Below, one piece after another: positions 1-6,295 of a DNA stretch of 7,295 nt. How positions within the stretch are numbered: the first letter of the stretch is position 1; each line of letters opens with the position of its first letter. The notes below the pieces were generated by a model that saw only the letters and a list, made by a program, of their open reading frames with translations, ran no database searches and was not told where the DNA came from. Origin of the DNA: Prevotella sp. UBA2725 (lineage in GTDB: Bacteria; Bacteroidota; Bacteroidia; Bacteroidales; Bacteroidaceae); the NCBI GenBank assembly GCA_002353825.1, contig DEKJ01000024.1:1-7295 (forward strand), given 5' to 3'. The position numbers were made by a program, and so were the translations under genes.

Positions 1-899
1 TCGATAGCCGTACGCTTACCCGTCTCAATAATCTCGTTGTCGAGCTGCTTCTTCACCTTAGCGACAACTTCCTCAATACGTGCCGGATGGATACGGCCAT
101 CGGCTACAAGCTGATGGAGCGCCAAACGGCAGACCTCACGGCGCACAGGGTCGAAGGCAGAGATGACGATCGACTCAGGAGTATCGTCGACAACGATCTC
201 CACACCACAAGCAGCCTCAAGCGCACGGATATTGCGACCCTCACGACCAATGATACGGCCTTTTACCTCATCGTTGTCGATATGGAAGACGCTTACAGAG
301 TTCTCGATAGCTGTCTCCGTAGCGACACGCTGAATGGTCTGGATGACGATTTTCTTTGCTTTCATGTTGGCATCGAGCTTAGCCTGATCCACCACCTCAT
401 TAATATAACTGGCAGCATCCATCTTAGCCTTGTCCTTCATGCTCTCCACGAGGCGATTCTTAGCTTCCTCAGCAGAGATGCCGGAGATCTCCTCGAGCTT
501 AGCACGCTCCTGCTCCTGCATCTTCTCGAGATCCTGCTGCTTCACAGCCACGAGCTGCTTCTCGTTCTCCATGCGCTGCTGCTCACGCTCCATATCCTGG
601 CGGATCTTGGCAAGCTCCTGCTGCTTCTGGTTGAGCGAGATCTCGCGCTGCTTGAGCTTGTTCTCTCCAGCCTGCATCTTCTGGTTGTGCGCCTGAACCT
701 CCTTGTCTAACTCACTCTTCTTATTGAGGAAACGCTCCTTAACCTCAAGGAGTTTCTTCTCTTTTACGACGTCTGCCTCTTTGTTGGCAGCTTCAATCAT
801 TTGATTATATTTCCCTTTAATCACATAACGGAAAATATAGTAACCGGCCACTCCGCCAACGATAAGGGCGATAAGAGCGGCGATGACAATGTTTATCAT
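1..899 (-). CDS. rny: Ribonuclease Y, N-terminal part (runs off the left edge)
   Basis: Membrane-anchored endoribonuclease that starts mRNA decay. I translated it from the minus strand: 299 complete codons are present and the frame is open at the left edge. Residues 2-25 form a hydrophobic membrane anchor (starts MINIVIAALIALIVGG). A long charged coiled coil rich in Lys, Glu and Gln follows (about 30-170), then the KH RNA-binding domain with the signature GRIIGREGRNIR at 214-225, followed by DDTPESIVISAFDPVRRE and DGRIHPARIEE, all typical of the family. The catalytic HD domain is outside the window; full-length family members are about 510-520 residues. The start is firm: an in-frame TAA lies three codons upstream. 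It follows zapA by 56 bases with no clear promoter in the gap, so cotranscription is likely. The family assignment is very secure. Confidence 0.96.
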   Translation of the reverse strand, partial: MINIVIAALIALIVGGVAGYYIFRYVIKGKYNQMIEAANKEADVVKEKKLLEVKERFLNKKSELDKEVQAHNQKMQAGENKLKQREISLNQKQQELAKIRQDMEREQQRMENEKQLVAVKQQDLEKMQEQERAKLEEISGISAEEAKNRLVESMKDKAKMDAASYINEVVDQAKLDANMKAKKIVIQTIQRVATETAIENSVSVFHIDNDEVKGRIIGREGRNIRALEAACGVEIVVDDTPESIVISAFDPVRREVCRLALHQLVADGRIHPARIEEVVAKVKKQLDNEIIETGKRTAI

Positions 900-955
900 T
901 CTATATTAACGTGTTTTAGATTTAATACTGTATAAAATTCTCTATAATAATCTCC

Positions 956-1264
956 TTATTTATTTTTATCCGACAAGAGGTTTTCTATCTCGCCCGTAAG
1001 CTCCGACATAGCCTTATCATACGATTGGGTGTCGTTGCGCTGCAATTCCTTCTGCAAGCGAAGACCCAAGTCTATCATCGCATAAAAGATGATCTCTTTA
1101 TCTGGTTTCTTCTCCTTGAAATTGGCGAAATAGACGTTCAACAGTTCGTTGATAAGGTCTGCATCTTTACGATAGAGCGGCTCTTCCTCTTGAGGTACCC
1201 TGACAGGGATGAAAGTATCATAAATGCGGAGTCTGATCACCCGCTTCAGTTCTTCTTCTGCCAT
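956..1264 (-). CDS. zapA: Cell division protein ZapA
   Basis: Small Z-ring-associated protein that in well-studied bacteria binds FtsZ and cross-links its filaments at the division site. The 102-residue protein starts MAEEELKRVIRLRIYDTFIPV. It has an N-terminal beta-rich head (about 6-35, with the I/LRIYD-like strand typical of ZapA), followed by a helical stretch (about 35-95) that would form the coiled-coil dimer/tetramer stalk. The frame stays open upstream to 1360, but that extension would overlap the end of the upstream coiled-coil gene and is not ZapA-like. The ATG at 1264 leaves a 16-base A/T-rich gap and is the better start. Its place between a ZapB-like coiled-coil gene and rny matches the arrangement I know from Bacteroidetes genomes. 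Family members are typically about 95-110 residues. Confidence 0.88.
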   Translation of the reverse strand: MAEEELKRVIRLRIYDTFIPVRVPQEEEPLYRKDADLINELLNVYFANFKEKKPDKEIIFYAMIDLGLRLQKELQRNDTQSYDKAMSELTGEIENLLSDKNK

Positions 1265-1280
1265 AATGATTAATTTTGAA

Positions 1281-1577
1281 TCAAACCTGTCCGTTGAGCA
1301 ATGCGAGACTCTTGCTGACGTTTCTGATAAGCTTATTGAGCCGTTTACGTGCTTCTTCAACGTCGCCGTCGGTAATCTGCATCATTCTGGCTGTTTTCAA
1401 GAGGTCATAGTCCCGGGAAAGACGCTCAACACGCTGTTGCAGCCCGCTGATTTCCTCATCGCGCACAGCAACTTGCTTTTTCAAGGATGCATTCTCACCT
1501 TTCAGCTCCTTATAGCTGAGCATGAGTTGCCTCACCCTTGTCGTGAAAGTTTTCAGAACCTCTTCCTTGGCATCCAT
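1281..1577 (-). CDS. Small coiled-coil protein, ZapB-like
   Basis: A 98-residue soluble protein with no signal peptide or membrane segment. Residues about 5-65 are strongly helical and charged, with a coiled-coil pattern (for example ELKGENASLKKQVAVRDEEI, about 24-43, then GLQQRVERLSRDYDLLKTA). The C-terminal part (about 68-98) is a second short helical region. Size, coiled-coil character and the position directly upstream of zapA suggest a Z-ring partner analogous to ZapB, which in E. coli is a small coiled-coil protein that works with ZapA. Coiled coils give weak homology signals, so the name rests mainly on context. It ends 16 bases before zapA, consistent with one transcript. The start at 1577 is the first Met of a long helix and follows the heptamer-repeat spacer. 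Confidence 0.72.
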   Translation of the reverse strand: MDAKEEVLKTFTTRVRQLMLSYKELKGENASLKKQVAVRDEEISGLQQRVERLSRDYDLLKTARMMQITDGDVEEARKRLNKLIRNVSKSLALLNGQV

Positions 1578-1583
1578 GATTCT

Positions 1584-1632
1584 TTAACACCTAACAGCCA
1601 ACACTTACCACCTAACAACTAGCACCTATCAT
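1584..1632. repeat. Degenerate 7-base tandem repeat, seven units
   Basis: Seven consecutive heptamers start at 1584, 1591, 1598, 1605, 1612, 1619 and 1626. The plus-strand consensus is CTAACAC (GTGTTAG on the transcribed minus strand). Positions 3 (A), 5 (C) and 6 (A) are identical in all seven units, position 2 in six and position 1 in five; positions 4 and 7 vary. The array almost exactly fills the gap between the stop of the 216-residue gene (1638) and the start of the ZapB-like gene (1577), so it would lie within an operon mRNA leader. It is intergenic; I see no coding reading for it. The function is unknown. Confidence 0.8.
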
Positions 1633-1637
1633 CCAAA

Positions 1638-2288
1638 TCAGCCCTTCATTTTCTTCTCGGCCTCCTTGGCTTCTTCATCTGAAGGAGCAGGCTCTTTCTT
1701 AGCGAGCATCACTACTTGATAGACAAAGTCGGTAACCCATTTCTGCGAAAAGTTAAGCCGCTGATTATACTTACGTACAGCCATTACAGCCTTCACCACA
1801 CTAGGATCAGAATAATCATTCTTTGTGAAGATGTCTGAAACCGTCTTCTCCGTCATGGTATAAATGGTCTTCTTGAAGATTGAAGGCACACGAAGCTTAA
1901 ACTTCATCAAGTTACCCATCAGCATCATCAGATCTTGCGAGAAGTTCTGAAACTGAATGAGATAAGTCTGCACATCAGGCAAACGCTTGCAGTTGCGGCG
2001 AATGCTCTGGTCTATCTCTTTGAAGAAAGAATCTTCTGTTCCGTAAATCTCTTTCATCATTTTGCGGCAATGCGACTTCTCCCCCACGCCGAGCTTGTTG
2101 TTTTGCGTCGGCACATGGAGTGTGGTCTTGAACATGCGCAAATCAGGAAGCATAGCCAAATTGGTGATGCCAAGCTGAGCAGCCAGCGATGCCTGGAAAT
2201 AGACCCTCACAAGCGTCATATAGTCCTGCATGCCACCAGTCTTCTCTTCACGCGGCTTCCTGCTGAATATCTTTGAAAATATTCCCAT
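1638..2288 (-). CDS. Conserved-looking hypothetical protein, 216 residues
   Basis: I do not recognise this family. The protein is predicted to be soluble, basic and mostly helical, with no signal peptide and no membrane segment. The N-terminus (MGIFSKIFSRKPREEK) is short and basic-amphipathic. A central region of about 20-195 holds helices rich in Met, Phe and Lys (for example QDLMMLMGNLMKFKLRVP, about 118-135), and the last 20 residues are a charged, probably disordered tail (PAPSDEEAKEAEKKMKG). Cys74 and Cys100 are the only cysteines, with no metal-binding pattern. It is the first gene of the minus-strand unit, directly behind a good Bacteroidetes promoter, and precedes the ZapB-like, zapA and rny genes, so a link to division or envelope assembly is possible but only by association. 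The start at 2288 lies about 35 bases downstream of the predicted transcription start. The coding call is secure; no function is claimed. Confidence 0.85.
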   Translation of the reverse strand: MGIFSKIFSRKPREEKTGGMQDYMTLVRVYFQASLAAQLGITNLAMLPDLRMFKTTLHVPTQNNKLGVGEKSHCRKMMKEIYGTEDSFFKEIDQSIRRNCKRLPDVQTYLIQFQNFSQDLMMLMGNLMKFKLRVPSIFKKTIYTMTEKTVSDIFTKNDYSDPSVVKAVMAVRKYNQRLNFSQKWVTDFVYQVVMLAKKEPAPSDEEAKEAEKKMKG

Positions 2289-2328
2289 ATCTTCTTAAAA
2301 CTTAATTCACATAGATTAAAATACAATG

Positions 2329-2359
2329 CAAATGTACAACAATATCATGACTAATCAAA
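2329..2359 (-). promoter_or_regulatory. Bacteroidetes-type promoter for the 216-residue/zapA/rny unit
   Basis: Read on the minus strand, a TTTG (-33 element, 2359-2356) is followed after exactly 19 bases by TACATTTG (2336-2329), a full match to the Bacteroidetes -7 consensus TAnnTTTG. This is the architecture recognised by the primary sigma factor of this phylum. The predicted transcription start is near 2323, giving a leader of about 35 bases before the ATG at 2288. Confidence 0.8.
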
Positions 2360-2431
2360 AAGAAAAGCAATATTTTTCCTTTTTCTATCACTTTTCTTGG
2401 GAAATTAGGAGAAAAAAAGAATAAATATGAG

Positions 2432-2439
2432 TAACTTTG
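2432..2439 (+). promoter_or_regulatory. Bacteroidetes -7 promoter element for rfbA operon
   Basis: TAACTTTG matches the Bacteroidetes -7 consensus TAnnTTTG at every fixed base. No TTTG occurs at the expected -33 distance (about 2408-2415); that area is a purine-rich A tract instead, so the promoter may be weaker or helped by an activator or the A-rich DNA. The predicted transcription start is near 2445, about 20 bases before the rfbA ATG. The leader is short and A/T-rich with no Shine-Dalgarno sequence. Confidence 0.65.
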
Positions 2440-2464
2440 CTTTTAGAAACAAAACTTTATTTTT

Positions 2465-3352
2465 ATGAAAGGCATCGTTTTGGCAGGAGGCTCCGGTACT
2501 CGCCTCTACCCTATTACTAAAGGCATCAGCAAACAGTTGATCCCAATCTTTGACAAGCCAATGATTTATTACCCCGTCTCGGTACTCATGCTTGCCGGGA
2601 TACGCGACATTCTCATCATCTCTACCCCGCAGGACATTGGGTCCTTTGAGCGCCTTCTTGGCGATGGAAGCCAGTTCGGTGTTAAGTTGACCTATGCTGT
2701 ACAACCCTCTCCTGACGGATTGGCCCAAGCTTTCCTTATCGGTGAGGACTTCATAGGAAATGACAGTGTCTGCCTTGTCTTAGGCGACAACATCTTCTAC
2801 GGTGCCGGATTCAGCAGCCTGCTTGCTAAGAGCGTGCGCCTTGCAGACGAAGGCACGGCGTCCGTCTTCGGCTATTGGGTCAATGACCCCGAGCGATACG
2901 GCGTGGCAGAGTTTGACGAGAAAGGTAACTGCCTGAGCATCGAAGAAAAGCCAGAGCATCCAAAGAGCAACTATGCCGTCGTGGGACTTTATTTCTATCC
3001 CAACAGCGTGGTGAACATAGCCAAAAACGTCAAGCCAAGTGCCAGAGGCGAGCTGGAGATCACTTCTGTCAATCAGGCTTATCTCAACGAGGGCAACCTC
3101 CGTGTACAGCCTTTGCAGCGCGGTTTTGCATGGCTCGACACCGGTACACATGACAGTCTGGCTGAAGCCAGCACTTTCATTGAGGTCATTGAAAAGCGTC
3201 AGGGACTGAAGGTGGCTTGCCTGGAAGAAATAGCCTTTAAGCAGGGTTGGATCACCAAAGAGAAACTTTTGGAGGATGCTAAGCCCATGGCAAAGAACGA
3301 ATATGGAAAATATTTAATGTTATTAGCAGAGGAGACTAAATTAATAATATAA
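2465..3352 (+). CDS. rfbA: Glucose-1-phosphate thymidylyltransferase (dTDP-glucose pyrophosphorylase)
   Basis: Cytoplasmic nucleotidyltransferase that makes dTDP-glucose and pyrophosphate from dTTP and glucose 1-phosphate, the first step towards dTDP-L-rhamnose and other dTDP-deoxysugars. The 295 residues match the usual length of about 290. The nucleotide-binding signature GGSGTRLYPIT is at 8-18 with Arg13, and SKQLIPIFDKPMIYYP at 22-37 contains the conserved Lys23. Metal-binding aspartates are expected at Asp108 (LGDNIF) and Asp225 (WLDTGTH). EEKPEHPKSNYAVVGLYFY (160-178) and RGELEITSVN (194-203) are the sugar-binding segments. It is the first gene of the plus-strand unit, 36 bases before a Wzc-like gene, which places it in surface-polysaccharide synthesis. 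The other rhamnose genes (rfbB, rfbC, rfbD) are not adjacent. The synonym is rmlA. Confidence 0.96.
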   Translation: MKGIVLAGGSGTRLYPITKGISKQLIPIFDKPMIYYPVSVLMLAGIRDILIISTPQDIGSFERLLGDGSQFGVKLTYAVQPSPDGLAQAFLIGEDFIGNDSVCLVLGDNIFYGAGFSSLLAKSVRLADEGTASVFGYWVNDPERYGVAEFDEKGNCLSIEEKPEHPKSNYAVVGLYFYPNSVVNIAKNVKPSARGELEITSVNQAYLNEGNLRVQPLQRGFAWLDTGTHDSLAEASTFIEVIEKRQGLKVACLEEIAFKQGWITKEKLLEDAKPMAKNEYGKYLMLLAEETKLII

Positions 3353-3361
3353 ACTAAACAA

Positions 3362-3377
3362 CGATAGCAAAATATCG
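3362..3377 (+). other. Short inverted repeat in rfbA-wzc spacer
   Basis: CGATA (3362-3366) and TATCG (3373-3377) are complementary around a 6-base A-rich loop in the 36-base gap before the Wzc-like gene. A five-base-pair stem rich in A/T would be weak. There is no T run behind it, so it is not a convincing terminator; it could slightly affect translation initiation at 3389 or be chance. Confidence 0.25.
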
Positions 3378-3388
3378 GAAAAACAAAG

Positions 3389-5821
3389 ATGTCGGAACAA
3401 GTAAACACTAATGTTAATGCCGCACCAGTGAAGGCACAACAACATCCACAACTATTTACTGATACACTGAAGCAAGCAGCCCTGATGGTTATCATCCATT
3501 GGAAATGGGTTGTTGCTTCGCTCATTATCTGTCTGGGAATCGGAGAGGCTTACGTCCGTTATATCAAGACCGTTTATAATGTCAGCGAGAAAGTGCTCAT
3601 CAAAGACAATGACAACTATTCAAATGGTAATGGGCTCAAGTCGGAAACTATGGGACAGGTCACCATGTCTAATGGCTTTGATGATGAGCTTGAGATTCTT
3701 GGCACCCATACACTGGCCAGACAAGCAGTGCTGGATCTAAATCTCTACGTAAGTTATTATTCTGTAGGCAGATTCAAGAAGACGCTGCTCTACAAGAATC
3801 AGCCTGTCACTGTAGGAGTAAATCTGGCAGACGCTGAAAAGCTCAGTAGTGCTTTTACCGTTGAAGTGGAGCACAAAGATGGCGTGTACAATATCACGGG
3901 GCCCAATGTTGATCAGACCGTGAAGAGTCTGCCTGTAACTATTCAAGCCAGAGGATGTGTCCTTAATCTGACGCTCTCCGATGGATCAGCTGTGGGCAGA
4001 GACTGGAAGATGGATGCCGTCATCAAATCGCCCGACCAAGCTGCATACGACTTCCAGGGTCGCTTCAATGCGCTGCCTGACTCCCGAGCTACATCCATTG
4101 CAAACCTGACGATCAATGATGAGAACCCCGACAGAGCTTATGACTATTTGCGGGAGCTCGTGCTGTGTTATAACACGCAGGCCAACGAAGACAAGAACGA
4201 AGTAGCCAAACGCACAGAGGAGTTCATCAACCAGCGTATCGAAAAGCTCAATGAGGAGCTAGGCAGCACTGAAGGCCACCTCGAGAGCTACAAGCGCAGC
4301 CGCGGTATGGTCGAGCTCAAGACCAATGCTACCAATGCCTTCTCACAGGCTAACAACTATCAGGAGAAGTTAGCTGACTTCAATACACAGATCGCCTTGT
4401 TCGACGAAATGTCTTCTTACCTCAACAATCCCTCCAACAGATACCAGCCGTTGCCAAGCAATGTGGGTATTGAAAACAGTTCAGTAACATCTCTCATCAG
4501 CTCATACAATACGATTGTACAGAAGAGAAACCTGCTTCTGCAGAGTGCCAGTGAGAATTCACCGGCTGTCACGCCTCTCACAACTCAGCTTGACCAGCTC
4601 CATTCCGCCATCAGCCAGGCTCTCCGTCAGGTTCGCAAGAGCATGGATATTCAGCGTAGCGGTATTCAAAGGCAATATGGTAAATACCAAGGAGAGGTAG
4701 GAGAAGCTCCTGAGCAGGAACGCGTGCTGACACAGATTGGACGTCAGCAGGAAGTGAAGTCAGGACTTTATCTGCTTTTGCTTCAGAAACGTGAGGAGAA
4801 CTCAATTTCTCTCGCTGCTACTGCTGATAAAGGCCGTATCATTGATGGTCCCCAGACTAACGGCGTGGTGAGCACACAAGGCCGCACTGTCATGACGGGA
4901 GCTCTCGCAGCCGGCATTGGCATTCCTCTTGTCATCATCTATATTCTCAGCTTGCTCCGTTATAAGATTGGTGGCCGCGAGGATGTAGAGAAACTCACAT
5001 CACTGCCTATCCTCTCGGATGTCGCTCTTGCTTCGAAGAACGCTTTGAAAGACGGCGAGGTTGTCGTCAGAGAGAATCACAACGATGCCATGGAGGAGGT
5101 ATTCCGAAGCATGCGATCCAACATAGAGTTCGTGCTCAAGGAGAATCAGAAGGTCATCGTCTGTACCTCGTCCATCTCAGGAGAAGGCAAGACCTTCATC
5201 TCCAGCAACCTCGCTATGTCGTTTGCTATTCTCGGCCGCAAGGTAATGCTTATGGGTATGGATATCCGCAAGCCTAAACTACAGACCCTCTTCGGGCTCG
5301 AGGACCCCAAGAAAGGTATCACCAATCTGCTAAGATTAGACAATCCTACCTGGGAGCAGATTCAAGAGCATATAGAGCCATCAGGCAAACATGACAACCT
5401 CTTTGTCATGCCCGCAGGACCTATTCCGCCCAACCCGACAGAGCTCTTGGCTCGCCCAAGCCTTGATCACATCATGGACCGGCTGAAAGAGCATTTCGAT
5501 ATCATCATCATCGACTCTGCACCTGTTGGTCTTGTCACCGATACGCTCTCCATAGCAAGAACCGCTGATGCTACGATCTTCGTATGCCGCACCGACTATA
5601 CATCGCGTCGTGACTTCGAAATCATCAACGAGCTTGCAGCAGAGAAGCGACTCCCGAACGTCAATATCGTCATCAATGGTATCGATATGTCGAAGCGCCA
5701 GTATGGATACTACTATGGCTATGGACATTATGGCTACGGACACCGCTCCTATGGCTATGGCGGCTACCGCTACGGATACAGCAAGTACGGAAACAAGAAA
5801 GACAAGTCAATCAAGAAATAA
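3389..5821 (+). CDS. Wzc-like polysaccharide co-polymerase with bacterial tyrosine-kinase domain
   Basis: Inner-membrane protein that controls polymer length and export of capsule or exopolysaccharide and autophosphorylates on tyrosine. At 810 residues it is longer than E. coli Wzc (about 720). TM1 spans about 31-52, followed by a periplasmic Wzz-type domain with a coiled coil (about 266-345) and a GNVR-like segment (from PEQERVL at 441 to about 490). TM2 is 502-523. The kinase domain has EX2RX2R at 570-576, Walker A SGEGKT at 597-602 (Lys601), Walker A' GMDIRKP at 623-629 and Walker B DIIIID at 704-709. Where the BY-kinase Walker A' usually reads DxD, this one has Gly623 then Asp625. The tail at 772-800 has 13 tyrosines in a Gly-Tyr-rich run, the expected autophosphorylation cluster, followed by a lysine-rich end. 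No Wza exporter gene lies next to it. The start at 3389 gives a proline/glutamine-rich cytoplasmic lead before TM1. Confidence 0.93.
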   Translation: MSEQVNTNVNAAPVKAQQHPQLFTDTLKQAALMVIIHWKWVVASLIICLGIGEAYVRYIKTVYNVSEKVLIKDNDNYSNGNGLKSETMGQVTMSNGFDDELEILGTHTLARQAVLDLNLYVSYYSVGRFKKTLLYKNQPVTVGVNLADAEKLSSAFTVEVEHKDGVYNITGPNVDQTVKSLPVTIQARGCVLNLTLSDGSAVGRDWKMDAVIKSPDQAAYDFQGRFNALPDSRATSIANLTINDENPDRAYDYLRELVLCYNTQANEDKNEVAKRTEEFINQRIEKLNEELGSTEGHLESYKRSRGMVELKTNATNAFSQANNYQEKLADFNTQIALFDEMSSYLNNPSNRYQPLPSNVGIENSSVTSLISSYNTIVQKRNLLLQSASENSPAVTPLTTQLDQLHSAISQALRQVRKSMDIQRSGIQRQYGKYQGEVGEAPEQERVLTQIGRQQEVKSGLYLLLLQKREENSISLAATADKGRIIDGPQTNGVVSTQGRTVMTGALAAGIGIPLVIIYILSLLRYKIGGREDVEKLTSLPILSDVALASKNALKDGEVVVRENHNDAMEEVFRSMRSNIEFVLKENQKVIVCTSSISGEGKTFISSNLAMSFAILGRKVMLMGMDIRKPKLQTLFGLEDPKKGITNLLRLDNPTWEQIQEHIEPSGKHDNLFVMPAGPIPPNPTELLARPSLDHIMDRLKEHFDIIIIDSAPVGLVTDTLSIARTADATIFVCRTDYTSRRDFEIINELAAEKRLPNVNIVINGIDMSKRQYGYYYGYGHYGYGHRSYGYGGYRYGYSKYGNKKDKSIKK

Positions 5822-5845
5822 ACATTCTTATTACATTATTATATA

Positions 5846-6262
5846 ATGGCTAAAATAGCAGTTGACTTCGACGGTACAATTGTGGAAGACCGCTATCCCA
5901 AGATAGGCCCAGAGGTGATGTTCGCCACCGACACCCTACGCATGCTCATCGAAGCTCATCACCAGTTGATTCTCTGGACGGTGCGCGAAGGTGAGCTCCT
6001 CAAAGAGGCTGTGGACTGGTGTCATGAGCGTGGTGTTGACTTCTGGGCTATCAACAGCGATTATCCCGAGGAGAAACCGTCTGACAAGTACTTCACACGC
6101 AAGATTAAAGCCGATTATTTCATCGATGACCGAAATATCGGCGGGCTGCCCGACTGGGGACAGATCTATGCAATCATCCAGCAGCACAAGACTTTTGCCG
6201 AAGTGCTGAGAGATGGTACAATGCAAGTAGAAAAGAAGAAGAAACATTGGTGGAGTCGGTAA
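5846..6262 (+). CDS. Small HAD-superfamily hydrolase
   Basis: A 138-residue cytoplasmic protein with the haloacid dehalogenase fold motifs. Motif I is DFDGT at 7-11 (nucleophile Asp7, acid/base Asp9). Motif II is LILWTVREG with Thr45. A motif III lysine is probably Lys86 or Lys88, and motif IV is FIDDRNIGG with Asp94 and Asp95. All catalytic positions for a phosphohydrolase are present. There is no large cap domain, which suggests a substrate presented on a macromolecule or an open small-molecule site. It resembles the short HAD hydrolases of unknown substrate found in Bacteroides (the BT0820 type, from memory). It starts 24 bases after the Wzc-like gene and ends 33 bases before fmt, so it is very likely cotranscribed. 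A role in polysaccharide precursor metabolism or in dephosphorylation linked to the kinase is inference only. The C-terminus is basic (VEKKKKHWWSR). Confidence 0.87.
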   Translation: MAKIAVDFDGTIVEDRYPKIGPEVMFATDTLRMLIEAHHQLILWTVREGELLKEAVDWCHERGVDFWAINSDYPEEKPSDKYFTRKIKADYFIDDRNIGGLPDWGQIYAIIQQHKTFAEVLRDGTMQVEKKKKHWWSR

Positions 6263-6295
6263 TTGTGAAGCCGACAACGGATAAAGAAAGATTAT

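Noticed and set aside
87..710. 207-residue leucine-rich open frame on the plus strand
   Set aside because: It is antisense to the RNase Y coiled coil and KH region. Lys/Gln/Glu codons AAG, CAG and GAG read backwards as Leu codons, which explains its leucine-rich look.
900..955. Possible 6S RNA or separate promoter between zapA and rny
   Set aside because: The gap is only 56 bases, too short for 6S RNA, and contains no TAnnTTTG element on the minus strand.
1265..1360. Upstream extension of ZapA by 32 residues
   Set aside because: It would overlap the end of the ZapB-like gene, and the added residues do not look like ZapA; the ATG at 1264 fits family length and spacing.
5821..5845. Possible terminator between the Wzc-like gene and the HAD gene
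   Set aside because: The spacer is A/T-rich but has no G/C-rich hairpin or clear T run after a stem.
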